Assembly (NCBI GenBank): GCA_023376005.1
Contig: CM042138.1
Span: 94,609,393-94,673,392 of the forward strand
Reading direction: 5' to 3'
DNA length: 64,000 bases
Source: Doryteuthis pealeii
Taxonomy: Eukaryota; Mollusca; Cephalopoda; Myopsida; Loliginidae
The notes below the pieces were generated by a model, which was given only the letters and a program-made list of their open reading frames with translations, made no database searches and was not told where the DNA came from. Positions within the stretch are counted from its first letter, which is position 1, and the number at the start of each line of letters is the position of its first letter. The position numbers and the translations under genes were made by a program. This document shows positions 44,006 through 57,198 of this stretch, one piece after another.

Positions 44006-45996
44006 AATACAAAATAATAGTAAAACCATTTGAATTAGTAACAGTTTTCAAATTGTGTGTATTGCCTTTATGAAATAAAAATAATTAAAAAAAGGTGGCA
44101 GATAAAAGCTCAGGTATTAAGAGCCTTAACATTTAAGGTGTTATTCATGAAAATAATGACTGAAGGGTGAAGAAGAAAAAAATCAAAACACATTCATCAG
44201 CAGTTTCATTTTTGTAAGATCCATAATATTCAATTTATAAAGCCATAGAGAAAAAAAATCCATTTTCTTTCCTGCCAACGATTGGAAAATGAAAATATCA
44301 AAATAATGACAAAATTTAAATACGTGTTATTTGCATACCAAGCAAAATGTCTACAAAGAGTCCAGGTTAAAAGTGCAATAAGAGGAACCCAAAGCCAATT
44401 ATTTTTCCCGATGCAGGTATCATTGGGGAATGAGAAAAGCTTTTGGTAAATGGCCCATAATTTGCCTCATTTACCAAACTCTAATTTCCCCAATGATACC
44501 TGCATTGGAAAAATAAGGTCTAAAATAGCTTGCCTTTGGTTTACACTTGCTGTACTTTTAACAAGGACTAGTTATTCTATTCTTTTTTTTTTTATAAGAT
44601 ATAAAAGGATTGATCATTTGTTTGAAAGAATTATAAAAACTGATCCCTCAGTTTATGACCAGGAAAAGACAAGTTAATATTATTATATGAACTTAATTAT
44701 GTATGTGTCCTTTAGTAAAAGGTCACAAACTGTAAGATCCATCAAGTACCAAATCTGATCAAGTTTATAATAATTAAATAAAAATTTCAGTACAATACTA
44801 GAGTACACATCTAGATAAAAACTATTTATACTGTTTATACTTTCTTTAGGGACAGAGAAGGAATAATATATTTAGAATTTATTTCATTACAATTGCATGT
44901 TTAAAAGAGAAGTAGAAAAAAAACAGGAAGAAAAAGAAAAGGGAGAGAAGAAAGGAGAGGAGAAAAAGAAAAGGGAGAAGAGAAAAAAAGGGAGAAGAGA
45001 AAAAGGGAGAAATGATTAATTTCTCATTTGATATCTTAAGTTTTAATTTTATAGTTTTCAAACTATTTTCCAAAATCATCTTCCCACAATGCAACATAAT
45101 TTTCTTCTAAATATCAAAACATTTTGACTCTTGAAATATGGCTAAATATAAACCAACATGTATTCATATTTTAATGGAATAGAGTTGATGTGTTTTGTAA
45201 GTCAAATATATTTCTTTTTGTGCCACCATTGAATAAAGCTTGAAGGTTTTAAAAAATTATAAAGGACTTATTTTCCCCCAAGGTCAATAGAAATAACACC
45301 TTCCTCTCTTCAAAATTAATTTGGTAAAATAATATTAAATTGAAAGAAATGAATATACAGATTTACTTTCAATTATTCTATTTTTTTTTTTGGGGGGGGG
45401 AAGGGGGTTGTGTGTTGAGTAATTTTGGGGGAGTATTTTTATTATATTAACTTTAAAACTTTTTTTTTTTACATCATTTTAAATAATTTAAAATCAAGAA
45501 ACTAAAAACAAAAAGAATATAATCAGAACATAACATAAAATTAAAAAGAAAATAGATCTTTTAATAGTTCTTTTATTTTTTTAATAATTATTGAGATCAT
45601 ATATTACATAGTAAGGATATCCTCTTCACCCATGGGGGAAGGAAGTGTGTTTTTAGGGCCCAAGTAATCTCATTACTATCAGTTCTTTTCAGAAGATGAA
45701 AAAGATATCTAAAATCAAATTTTCATTTTTGTCATTAAAATTTGTCAGAATTTTAATATTTATTTTTACTACCTGAAAAGCACTATTAATTACTGAATAA
45801 AAAAAATTTTTTATCATATAATAAATAAAAAGTTAAGTTTTGAATATATATATATATATATAATATATATATATAAATGCTTTTTTTGTCAGCAGCTGAA
45901 GTAAAAGAGAAAGTTTTTGGGAACAGAACTTTTTGCTAAAATTTTATTATTTTAATTATATACATCAGCAGCATATACTGAGAATAATAGAAAAAA

Positions 45997-46032
<36 letters not shown>

Positions 46033-46543
46033 ACAATAAAGTAGCTAGATTCAAATTCCCAGTCAATCTTTTATAAGAATGGTTTCCTACATTCTTCATA
46101 ACACTATTAGAATGTGTACAAAGTTTTTTGTCTAAAAAGATAAAAAGGGTTTTGCAGGGATAACAAGGGAGTTAAGTCAGTACAAACAGTTGTAGCAATT
46201 TTGAAAGAATCTGAAAATAATTCTATGGCATATGATCTAGTATCAAGTTTAATTTCCTTTTGTGTTGACAAATTTAATACAGCAAAAAAGATTGTCTTGA
46301 TTTATATACAAAGTGAAATTTGGAGCCAAAAATGTAAAGGATATAGTTTTTAGAATATTATCATGAACTAATAAACATATGAACAACAAAGTTTCGAATT
46401 AATATACAGCCAAAAACTAGGAAAAAAAAATTTATACATTAAAAATAATGAAGGAAATTTCAAATGTTATTCTTGAATTTGGCAACAAAAAAGTTATTTT
46501 ATTGCTTATGTAAATAAAAAATAAATAAAATTATATCAATCTA

Positions 46544-46545
<2 letters not shown>
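44006..46545. other. AT-rich stretch, no gene recognised
   Basis: Contents are low-complexity: GA-rich 44,920-45,010, T9G9 at about 45,390-45,405, (TA)n at 45,845-45,877 and 45,997-46,032. An inverted pair, TCATTGGGGAATGAGAAAAG (44,420) and TTTCCCCAATGATACCTGCA (44,486), forms a small hairpin of about 50-bp arms. Confidence 0.45.
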
Positions 46546-46579
<34 letters not shown>

Positions 46580-46676
46580 TAAAAATATAGTTTGCAGAGC
46601 GGCCTATAGTCAGTATCAGCTGGAAAGCAAGAGTCTATCCCCTTTCCACTAGCACTAGACTAGGGAGAATGTTATT
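46546..46676 (-). mobile_element. SINE-A fragment beside a 32-nt poly(A)
   Basis: On the minus strand GTCTAGTGCTAGTGGAAAGG, GATAGACTCTTGC and CTGATACTGACTATAGGCCG are the 3' part of SINE-A. The + strand A-run at 46,546-46,577 adjoins its 3' end. Confidence 0.6.
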
Positions 46677-47805
46677 GCATTAAAAAAAATAGAAGACAAT
46701 TGATGTAGTTTATGAAAATTGGAAGATTTATGACCACTTAATATTTGGTAGGGTCCATCCATTAGCATCAATTACTGTTTGACTCCATCTGGTCATATTT
46801 TCAACAACTGATTGAAAAAGATCATGTAATAATTGTTGTCAACAATTATTCAATATGTTAAATAACTCTACAATCATTGTATGTCACAATTTGACCTTTT
46901 TCAAACTCACAACTGTTTACTACTTTTTAGCAAAGGACTAATTACAAATTAAGATACCAATTCAACGAAAAGAAAATTCTAAATAAATTCCCTATCTCTT
47001 ATTTTTATTTATGAGAAAATTATGACTTTTTGCTACATGTAAGGAAACTTTGAAAACAATAACCAAGGAAAATAAATCACTTCCTATGTGTGTGTCTAAG
47101 TCATTAAAGTTTTAAAATGTGGCAATAATTGTAAATGGAGGAAAAAAAAAAAAAAAAAAAAAAGGGGGTGGGATATTTTAAAAACTGTCTTTACTTTTGC
47201 CCATTACTATACTTAAAAAAAAGAAAAAAAAAAGAAAAGAAAGAAAGTTAACCAGTCTGTCATGGTTTGTTGTTGCTTCAAAAGAATTGGTGCAAATAGA
47301 ATCGTTGTTTGGTTGAATTGGAAAAAATTTGAGAAAGACCAGGTTTCATTTAAGAAAGAGGAAAAAAATTGATGAAACTGATTAAAAAGACAAGATTACA
47401 GTTAGCTAGGGTTTGATAATACACGTCAGGAATATATAAATAAACAATGATACCTTTATACATTATCTAAATTGATTTATAATTGTACATGTGTTATCAA
47501 CTTCTTTTTTACCAGGTGAAGGGCCAGCAGGTCATAAACTATATTTGTTACAGCTGATTCGATTGGATAAATGTTAATCAAATTGGCAGCTGAAGAAATC
47601 AAACCTGGTAGATGGACATTTTTCTCCAGTATCAATTTAGGACTTTAACAGCAGTTTGGGGGTCCTGGAATAAAGTCTAATCCTTTTTTTTTTCTGTTGA
47701 CACTACTCAATTTTATAGTTAAAAGTCAAATTTAGATTGCAGGAATAATTCTGGACTAAAATTGTATATACAAGATAAGTACAGTTTGTGATTTCATTTA
47801 TTGTC

Positions 47806-47836
<31 letters not shown>

Positions 47837-47964
47837 GGTAAAATAATCCAACTGACTGATATGTAGGGATGATTCTATTTAGGATCATCAAAATCTTACT
47901 GTACATCCACAATGTATGCTCATGTAGATAAATGACGGTTTGTTAAGTTTTTCTTTCTTTGAAA

Positions 47965-48011
<47 letters not shown>

Positions 48012-48860
48012 ATATAAAGCCATAGGAATAACTGCTAAGAAAGAGTACATGAGGAAAAAACAGATGGAAAAAAGCTTAGAGGATATGTTATACTTAACTT
48101 CTAAAAATAAACTTATACCCATAAGTTGTATATTTTTCTATATTTAGAGACAAATAAAAATAAAATAAAAGACAAAATTAGAAGCAAATAGGAGAAAAGA
48201 ATCCTCTGTAGTGAAAGCAAATTCATTGAAACTATTCATTTCAATAAAGTTAGTTATGATACAATTTGTTTTAATAACTCAGGACCACAGCTGTGACAAA
48301 ATAAATTTGTGCAAGGTATAACAAATGAAAACAGCTGTAATAGAAGAATAAAGTAGGATCAGTTGAATATAGTATAGGATCATCAAAAAACAACTTTTTA
48401 TAGAAGACACATTAATTCAGTTTCACTAGGATTTATTGTCAACCATGTTTGATCATGTGAACCATTAAGAAGTTTTGTTAAAATTTAACAGAAGTGACTT
48501 TAGCAAAGAAATTTCTGGAATTGAAATGTATCAAATCAAAGTAAAACTGAAGGCATCATTTTTTTAGTTATTTATTTTTATTATTTTTGAAATGGTTTTA
48601 AAGAAATATTAAAAAGAAATATTTTTTAAAAAATCAATAAAAAAAATCACATACAGCAGAGTAGTGTAGAGGGAGCAATAATGGATGTGTAGTGTTGTTG
48701 TTCCATGGATAGTTGATAAACCAGTGAGGTATTTGTTCCTCCACCCTGGCTAGGCTGCTTGCAACAACTGAGACACATACACAACTTTCCTTGATAAACA
48801 ATCCTACTCTCAACAGGCAATCAAAACAAATGGATAAAAAAAAAAAAAAAAAAAAAATTT

Positions 48861-48900
<40 letters not shown>

Positions 48901-49132
48901 CAGAAGTTTTGCTACTTTGCTAATAACCTGTTTTAAATTTCAGTAAAATTTTTTTTAACCTGGACCATTAAGGTAAAGAAAAGATGAAAATTAATTAAAA
49001 TGGACAAGTTAAGAAATAGTCCAACTTGTATGTTTTTTTATGCCTTCAATAAGAGATAAAGCACAAAATTTACACTGTAATGTAGGTATGCCCAAAATTT
49101 CAGATTCTTTTTTAAAATTCAACAAAACTCTG

Positions 49133-49163
<31 letters not shown>

Positions 49164-50334
49164 AATTTAACAATTTTTGCTGTAGTATGAAGAAGAAGGA
49201 TACCCCCCCCCCAAAAAAAAAAACCACATAAAAAGTTGTTTTACAGTGTTTAAAATGGGAAAATTCTATCAGTATATGTCAAAATAACATATTTTTGACA
49301 TTTTTCTCTTGAAGATATGTTCTTTTTAACAGGATTTATTTCATTGTTATAAATAAGAAATTCATAGAAAATTTTTCATATATAACCTTGTGCTCTGTTC
49401 AAGAAAAAAATTAAAATAAGTGACAATTTACAATTTTTATAAAAATCTAAAGTGCTGTTGCACTGCAATTTTGGTCATACCTACTGTAATGTAATTTGAC
49501 ATAATTATTGCTTGATTCTGCAACAGTTAAGAGTAGAGACAATTATGCAAAATCAACTTTTTTTTTTTCTAATTACAGTAGCCAACAAATGTACAGAATT
49601 GATTTTACAAGTCAACACTTCCTTGAATGATCAAGTAAAGAAAGTATCATGTATTATTTTTTTTAACAATTGAGGAGGGAAAAGTGTCAATATTTGAGTT
49701 TATTTCAATATAAGACACTAAATACAAGATTTGAAAAGAGCTTTGAAAAAAAAAAAAAAAAAAGAAAAAAAAAAGAAAGAAAAAAAAAAAGCATTTATGT
49801 TGCTTTACCCCCCCCCAAAAAAAAAAAAAACAAAACAAACAACAAAATGACTAATTTCGTGAATTAATGACTTGAACAATAAACTTTGTTGGGGAGAGCA
49901 ATTAACATTGCAATACATAGTATTTTCTTTTTTTCTTCTTTTTTTTAAGGATGAGTAAATTTGATGAGGTTATGAAATTTTACTGAATTTCAAGAGGCCA
50001 AATTTCGTGGCCATGTTTAATTTATTCTCAGTTACATTAAAAAAAAAAAAAAGAAGAAGAAAAAAAGTTGGGAATATCTTTTTTTTTTCTTAATTGTAAT
50101 TATTCTGTTTTATATTCAACATAGTGTGTCACTTTGAATCATGAGATTATGTCTGGAATTAGGGGGGAAAAGAAGAAGCTATGGTGGTTCCATCTATCAG
50201 AAGAGGTAGATACTACTTCAATGTATACTAGTCTGCATCCATGGCCAGACTGCTGATAGTACATCTTTTCCTGATTTTTCAATGCACAATATAGCAGTGC
50301 TGAAACTTGCTAATAAAGTAAGTAAGTAAATAAT
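46677..50334. other. AT-rich stretch with poly(A) runs and repeat J
   Basis: Poly(A) of 18 or more lies at 47,142-47,163, 48,836-48,857, 48,865-48,897, 49,133-49,161 and about 49,746-49,763. Repeat J (47,838-47,966) lies between (TA)n at 47,806-47,832 and 47,965-48,016. Poly-Lys and poly-Phe ORFs here are artefacts. No conserved coding segment was seen. Confidence 0.5.
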
Positions 50335-50505
50335 AATAATAATGAAACCATCCAGACAACTGCATTGCTGCAATTGGCTAGAATACTCAGAAGAGTCCTG
50401 TAGATCTGAGGAGACTTGTCACTCAGATTCCAGTGAAATACCATCAGCTCAATGCTGGTTTGAAAAACTCACAAGGAGTGAAATAATAATAATAAAAAAT
50501 TAAAA
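50335..50505 (+). mobile_element. LINE 3' end with AAT tail
   Basis: Translation of 50,341 onward gives ETIQTTALLQLARILRRVL and then the 3' UTR ending AACTCACAAGGAGTGAAATA (AAT)n. It is the same end as 55.3-55.43 kb and, inverted, 23.2 kb. Confidence 0.75.
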
Positions 50506-50604
50506 AAAAAAAAACAAGAAAAAGAAAAAGCGAAATTCAGTGCTTTATCATCACTCCTACCTTCTATCACCACCTTAAAATATTTGTTAGTTTTGATTAA
50601 AGCA

Positions 50605-50972
50605 AAGTGATTGATTTTAATGGTATGTCAACCTGTCTAGGATTATTTTATGGATAGTGATTGTGTTCATAGGACATTTATATTTGTGTAGTTGTTTAAG
50701 AGTTTTTTGTACATCGGAATACTTGATATCATAACTATCTAATACTAATAATTATTTCTATCTAATAATAATCATTTGTTTGCAGACAGTTATGGCTTCA
50801 AGTAACTAATGATAATAATAACCCTTAGTAAACAACAATTATAGAATCAAGTAAATATTTTTAATACAAATAATTATATGGTTTTAAGTATTCCTATCGG
50901 ATCCAAATAGGTTTTAAACAGATATATTTGATCCATAGATGGGACCCTAATAGGTACTACCGAGTGTAAAGC
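50605..50972 (-). mobile_element. SINE-D variant
   Basis: On the minus strand it runs from CGGTAGTACCTATTAGGGTC and CATCTATGGATC through ATTAGATAGTTATGATATCA to GGTTGACATACCATTAAAAT. The body resembles the variant at 37.5 kb. The 5' head is missing. Confidence 0.6.
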
Positions 50973-51349
50973 AAAGTGAGGGAGTGTAAAGCAAAGTGAG
51001 GGAGTGATGAAGTAGTGATGTCAATGGGTTGTAATAAGATAAATCTAAACTTAACCTATTTAGGTTCAAATGCAGTCAGTACTAAAATACACCCAAGATC
51101 ATTTCTTTTTTTTTGTTTCTCATGGCAAAATTTCTCATTTCTATAGAGGTAATAACTAGACTGAATAAGAAAAAAATATGTTTGATAATTTTTTTTCTTT
51201 GATGAAAGAGAAAGAGAGAGAGAGATTGATTGATTAATTAATTAATCATAATGATACATAGAAAACTGGCTTTTTGTTATGGCAACAAGCAAACAGAAAA
51301 AAAAATAGTTATTGCTTATTGTGCCAAACAGTGAATGAAAAGGAAAGTG

Positions 51350-51560
51350 CAAGTGGCAGATGGTAGTGGCAAGTTAAGTTCAAATTTCAACTGAGGCTGC
51401 TTGCATTTACTTTACACTAATACCCTTAGGAAAAGCATGAATCTATCTTTCCCTAGCTATGGGTAAAATAGTAGGGAAGACTGGGCTATTTTTCCTTGAT
51501 GGGTAACCAGTATATATATAAAGCAATTCTGAGTTCAAAAACAGATAAGCATGGGGATAG
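51350..51560 (+). mobile_element. SINE-B fragment, diverged
   Basis: AAGTTCAAATTTCAACTGAG (B box), ACACTAATACCCTTAGGAAA and CTAGCTATGGGTAAAATAGT match the family. The 3' end is lost. Confidence 0.65.
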
Positions 51561-51689
51561 CAACTCCACCCCTAATAAATAAATAGTTAAAAAAACAGAA
51601 TACTTAACATAGCTAAACACTTGTATTCACTCATAGTTAATGGAATGAGAACAATCTACCCAAATGGATTAAATAAAGGGTTCATTTAA

Positions 51690-51805
51690 AGTTCTGTGAA
51701 GGCTCCCAGGTTAAAACAAGAAATATCTGAAGAAAACCAGAGGGCACATCGGCCGAAACATTGTGTATATAATAATTAAGTTGAGGATAGCAGTCTGAAA
51801 AATCT
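51690..51805 (+). repeat. Repeat F copy with intact hammerhead-like core
   Basis: CTGAAGA (51,727-51,733) is followed by AAACCAGAGGGCACATCGGC and GAAA (51,755-51,758), then CATTGTGTATATAATAATTA and TTGAGGATAGCAGTC. This is the copy with the best-kept CTGANGA...GGCCGAAAC order. Confidence 0.6.
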
Positions 51806-53051
51806 AAATGATACAGATAAAAAATAAAAAATTAAGTAATTACTACGTATTGAAACTACAGCACTAAATATAGAACTGAAAAAAAAAAAAAAAAAAAAAA
51901 ACAAAAAAAAAAAAAACACTAAAGACAAATTATTTTAGCCTCTTTAAAAATAATAAAAATTTTAAATCCTTAAAAAACCAAAACATTTACCTGGTTCTAT
52001 TAACCACAGTCTTTAATAGAGCTTGTTCTTTGGGTACTTATTAAATATACCCTTATACCAAACTTAGCTTAATCCAACAAATATAGTTGTATTAATTATT
52101 CTGGTAGTCCTCCTAGAAGCCATTCTTTAATAATTTCATAACGTTCTCTCTGGGTTTTCTATTAATGTAGTCTTGTATCAATGTTGATTCATGATAAAAC
52201 CCTGCCAAAGATTAAAATGACTATGAGTTGACTACTGATTTACAAAATTAAAATGATCAAATTTTAAAATAATTTTAAGAGATGCATCTTTTTTTTTTTT
52301 TTTTTTTTCCAGAAAGCTTACATAAAAATGGTAAAAAGTAGAAAAATCTGCAACTCCTAAAAAATAGAAAATGTTTGACTTGTAATGTTGCAGGAGAGTG
52401 AAGAATAACTGGAATAATTTTCCTTTTTGTCAAAATGATTTATGAATATGTGTATAATGAAAGACCCAGAGATTCAGTATTCAATTATATTGTTTTGTAT
52501 TTCTTTTTCTTTAAGGAATTTCATGCCTTTAAATACCATAGAAGCCATCTGGCACAGTTCTTTAAAAGAAGAAATGCAGTAAGGTTAAGAGTTGAGTTTT
52601 TTTTTTCAACAAAATCTTTAAAGAGCACAGCAGCAAAAGATGAATATCAAATTGGTATAAATCTACCAAAATTTGGTAATTTATCTATAAAAGAAAGTTA
52701 CCAAGGTCAGATTACTTTGAACTTCAGCAGACCAAAAATTATAGAAAAGGAAATAACATAACGCCTAGTTAGGCCAGATTTGCTTGGAGATAATTTTCTA
52801 TCAGTCCTCCAAGTTAAAAAAATTTTTTTTTTTTAAAGACGAATGAGATCAAAAGGTAGAAGAAAAAAAAGATAAGTGTGCATGTGTGCGCGTATATATA
52901 TATTATAGATAGATAGATAATTGTGTTACATGTACCACTTCGAATTAGGCTGGGATATTTTTTGTCTTTGCCCTCAGACAGGATCTTTTAACATTTTTTA
53001 AAGAGAAATATATGACTTAGTTTCAAAAGATTAGACTAAATAGTTATTTAC
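51806..53051. other. AT-rich stretch with A and T runs
   Basis: Poly(A) at 51,879-51,901 and poly(T) at 52,289-52,308. A 108-residue ORF (52,435-52,761) has no recognised domain, signal or repeat. It is the longest ORF here not explained by low-complexity or a known repeat, so it is left open. Confidence 0.35.
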
Positions 53052-53166
53052 TAAGCTTAGCTGTGGCACAAGGCCAGAAGTATGGAGTTCTCAGTGAGAA
53101 TCAAACTCACAAACAATGGTCTGTGAATATAGCTTGCTAATGATTACATCACCTGAGGTGACCTAA
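53052..53166 (-). mobile_element. SINE-C copy
   Basis: On the minus strand: CACCTCAGGTGATGTAATCA, TTAGCAAGCTATATTCACAG, B box GAGTTTGATTC, then CCTTGTGCCACAGCTAAGCT. Confidence 0.7.
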
Positions 53167-53359
53167 AGATTAGACTAAACAGTTTATTCATAAAAGAAAG
53201 TTACTGGAGTCAGATTGCTTAAGAATAACTTCAGTACACAAGAAACTAAAGAAAGAGGTAAAAATTGAATACATTCAAGGAGCCATCTGTTGAACAATAA
53301 AAATTATAGAAACAAAGGGAAGAGAAATTCTGGTGATAAAATATTACTTATGATACATT

Positions 53360-53511
53360 AAAAAAAAAAAAAAAAAAAAAAAAAATCCTTGCTATCAGAA
53401 TTTTCCATTGAGTTTTGTCGACTTAAAAGATAGAAAGGTGGTGTATACTAAAACACTATTAAAAACCTTACCTAGAACAATGAATTATCCTTTAGCTGAC
53501 TGCATAACTAC

Positions 53512-53540
<29 letters not shown>
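53360..53540. repeat. Poly(A) runs
   Basis: A-runs occupy 53,360-53,385 and 53,512-53,540, about 125 bp apart, both on the + strand. Confidence 0.9.
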
Positions 53541-53542
<2 letters not shown>

Positions 53543-53589
53543 TTTTTCATAAAAAGTTCCGAATGTATACAAGAATTATTGAAGAGATT

Positions 53590-53732
53590 TTAACCCTTTC
53601 ACTCCCACTGGGACACCGGTGTCGCAGTCAGATTTTATTTTCAGTCTAACCTTTAAAATGCCATAGTCAAAGAATAATTTTGCATATCCAAAACTGACCC
53701 CCCCCCCCATAACTTGGTAGTGGAAAGGTTAA
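53590..53732. mobile_element. piggyBac-like MITE
   Basis: It starts TTAACCCTTTCACTCCCACT and ends GGTAGTGGAAAGGTTAA. Inverted ends of about 16 bp carry TTAA at both edges. Length is 143 bp and there is no ORF. GTGAAAGGATTAA at 53,819-53,831 resembles a second right end, so an older copy may underlie it. Confidence 0.7.
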
Positions 53733-53914
53733 ATATGGAACTTATCTGTAAAAGATTAGCAGCAAAAAATTCTTTTAAATAAATTATTGTTAAACAATTT
53801 CAATCTATCTTGATAGTGAAAGGATTAAGAGCTAGACCTTATAAAATGCCAACACAATTAGGACTAGCATTAATAAACTACTGTGCATGTGTGTATGTAT
53901 GTATATATAGTTAT

Positions 53915-54015
53915 TTACTAAGCTTAGCTTAGATGTGGCACAAGGCAAGAAGTCAGGGGGTGCCCAATGAGAATCAAACTCACTAACAATGGTCTGTGAG
54001 TCTAGCTTGCTAACT
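53915..54015 (-). mobile_element. SINE-C copy
   Basis: On the minus strand: TTAGCAAGCTAGACTCACAG, ACCATTGTTAGTGAGTTTGA and TTGTGCCACATCTAAGCT. It matches the copy at 53.05 kb closely. Confidence 0.7.
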
Positions 54016-54400
54016 ATGTGGATGAGTAAATCTTGTACATGGGCTGACCCTTCTATAATGGTTGCAAAATTAATTTATGAAATTCACTTTTTTAAAACCT
54101 ACTCTTTCCCATTTGTTTGAACTTCAACCTTATTTCTTATGTAATCAGTCAACATCAATTTTTGTTTGTCTAAAAATTAGATCTTCAAAATTCGACCTAT
54201 ACATGAATATATACAGTATGTTTAACTAGAATAGTGGTGACATCAAAACTAACAATATAACAGGTTTCATTTATATAGAATTGGGGGCGGTAGGGGATTT
54301 CTCAGTAACAATGAATTTCATATTCATTGTAAATATGAAAAGGTTCAACAGAAAATATGTCAGACCTTTGCCAAAGAAAATAATTTCATATTTTAAAAAA

Positions 54401-54451
<51 letters not shown>

Positions 54452-54565
54452 ACACAGATCTGGGGAGGGGGGATATAAGAAAGATTTATATCACAGGTTC
54501 TTTTTCACATTTCTGATGCAAAGGTTACTTGCTAATAAGTGACAAATTTATCAATGATTTTTGTT

Positions 54566-54599
<34 letters not shown>

Positions 54600-54791
54600 G
54601 GATATGTATGTATGTAAATAAACTGTCACAAGTCTGGCACAAGGCCACATTGAGTAGCACCAGTCTCACAGAAAGATATACCCACCATAACATTCAGCAA
54701 TGCTAACCTGGTCTTTAATTGGATTCAGACAAACTTCTATTGCAAGAAGCAAACCTAACCTCATTGTTTTAATAAGTGAACAACTGTGTAT

Positions 54792-54822
<31 letters not shown>

Positions 54823-54939
54823 ATGTTTAAACACATTTAAATTACAATAGGACCTCACCATCCAATGTTTTACTTATCCTCAATCATCTCCTCCTTCAAA
54901 ACTTATTAAATTAAAACTACAGTGCAAAATATTTAAAAT

Positions 54940-54979
<40 letters not shown>

Positions 54980-55154
54980 AAACAAACAAACCTAAGTCTT
55001 CCATAATAATACTGTATATACTTGCATATCATGCAACTTTCCGAGACCTAAATTTTAGCCTAATATTAGGGTGTCAACACCATATGCGAGATACAAAATT
55101 TGTGTATTTAAATAGTCGGTCAAGACCAACCGACTCAGCTATAATATCCAGCTT
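54016..55154. other. AT-rich stretch with (TA)n, (TG)n and poly(A)
   Basis: (TA)n at 54,404-54,448, (TG)n at 54,574-54,599, A-runs at 54,792-54,817 and 54,945-54,978. No gene was recognised. Confidence 0.5.
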
Positions 55155-55430
55155 CAAAAGTCAAATAGTCCCAGAGGATACTTGAATATATACAGTAATA
55201 ATAATTTGAAAAATGACAAGGATACCAATTGTAGTTGGTGCTCTTGGAATGGTCCCCAAAGGTCTGGAAAAGAGAGTGGGGGAACTGGAGATCAGAGGAA
55301 GAATTGAAACCATCCAGATCACAGCATTGTTAAGATAAACTAGAATACTTAAAAGAGTCATGGAGATCGGAGGAGACTTGATGAGACTTAAATTTTCAGT
55401 GAAAAACCACAAGGAATAAAATAATTTGAA
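55155..55430 (+). mobile_element. LINE 3' end, RT C-terminus
   Basis: Translation gives MTRIPIVVGALGMVPKGLEK, RVGELEIRGRIETIQITALL, then a stop and TRILKRVMEIGGDL. This is the extreme C-terminus of the same LINE family as 15.5-16.0 and 22.7 kb. The ORF listed on the opposite strand is its shadow. Confidence 0.8.
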
Positions 55431-56377
55431 AATGATGAATAAAAATGTTTTTTTATCAATTCAAATACCATTAGATCCTGGGAAGAAAAGCTCAAATTAA
55501 AAAAAAAAAAGAAGATTCATTGATTACCAAAATGTTTTTGTCTAATTCACTTCATTTTTATACAGCAAATTGAGTATATTTCTTTGGAGTGAGAGACGGT
55601 TCGGTAATATGGTGTCCTGGTACATTTATTACTAAATTACAAGTAAACATTGACTTTATCAACAAAATCGACATTACAATAAAATGTAATTAAGTTTTTA
55701 ACAAAAAAAAAAAAAAAAAAAAATTTTTTTTACATACTTTGTATATAGAATTCATCAGTGGTTGAGGTCCTACTGTAGGCTTTAAATTTATATACCATTG
55801 GTGTAGCATAAATATTTTCTGATATGTAAAATTGTGGTATTAGTTTGACCATGACTAACAATTTGTGCATAAAATTAACGACTTATTGCTATGAAAAAGG
55901 GAATTTAAGAATCACACAAGAGGATTATGTGAACAAAACTTTGATACCATTGAAGTTAAAAAAAAGGATAAAACTATCCTTTCAGTTATAGTTTCATAAA
56001 AAAAATTCTTAAGACAAAACGTTCCTGGCTTTTATATCTATCAGATCATTACAAAACAATTATAAAAACTTATTCTACACTGATAGATTGCATACCAAGG
56101 TAGCACCTATGTGTCAAAATGATTTATAAAGTCAAATTTTATTTTAGTATTTGATCTAGATATTTCATTGTTTATTATATTCTTATACATTTATTTAAAA
56201 GAATTATGTAAATTTGAAAATAATCTATTAAATCTATAGGCAAATTAAATATAAAGAAAAGACAAAAGATTGTATTTATTATTAAAAGAAATTAAATATG
56301 AATCAGGTTAGTTAGACTGCATACCAAATCAATTTTATCACATGTAGATCGCATACCAGAGTAGCACTTACTCGGAC
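55431..56377. other. AT-rich stretch
   Basis: An A-run at 55,703-55,723 is followed by T7. No gene was recognised. Confidence 0.35.
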
Positions 56378-56660
56378 TGATATCCTCATCTTGTTATAGT
56401 CACAACATTTTGACCATTCTGCCAGGGTACAACAGCCGAAACACTGACTATAATCACTAAGATAAAGACACTAGTACATAAGTATATAATAATAAATTTC
56501 TCATCTCAGAAATCCACACATAAAAAGGTACCAAAGACATTATCAACATTTTTCAGATTCTTTATTCTGTGACTTGTTTCAACTAGTATTCTCATCATTG
56601 TTGGTTTTGCTAATATAAAATAGCCAATGTGTTCTTCAGCCTTCCTCAAATGTATAGGTA
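56378..56660. repeat. Inverted repeat F pair and a further copy
   Basis: A minus arm (56,378-56,425, ATCCTCATCTTGTTATAGTC) joins a plus arm (to 56,470, CAGCCGAAACACTGACTATA) head to head, giving a compact hairpin whose tip holds the core motif. A third decayed copy lies at 56,570-56,660 on the minus strand. Confidence 0.55.
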
Positions 56661-57128
56661 TTTACTATATCTGATATATAGTCTGATACAAGGGTAAAAA
56701 GAGGTGGATGCACACCGTGAAGAATGAACAAATTAAATTAAACAACCAGAATTTATCAAGATTAATTCGCAAACAATCACCAGCCTTTCCCCCCACTTTT
56801 CTCAGGTAGTAAGAGATTGTGATGGGTAATTCTACACCTGATATCAGATTTATGGTTATTCATAAGTGTGTGTGTGTATGTGTGTATATATAAACTAATA
56901 CTCAAGGAATATGGGATACAAAAAGATTTTTTTTTTAAATTAATATAATTAAGACTTATAATTTAACCCATACAAGATATATTAAAAAAAGAAAAGAAAA
57001 AAAGGAAAAAAAAAAGAAAGCAGCATACTTCTCCCTTTGCCACACAGACTTTGTTTTTGCAAAATAAAATTTCATTCCTGAAGAAGCTATCCTTATATCA
57101 AAACATGTCAACTTAATTTCCTGTATAT

Positions 57129-57198
<70 letters not shown>

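Noticed and set aside
49009..49867. Poly-K and poly-F ORFs
   Set aside because: They translate homopolymer A or T runs.
52435..52761. 108-residue ORF as a host gene
   Set aside because: No recognised domain, no splice context and poly-F tracts. I kept it only as an open item in the spacer entry.
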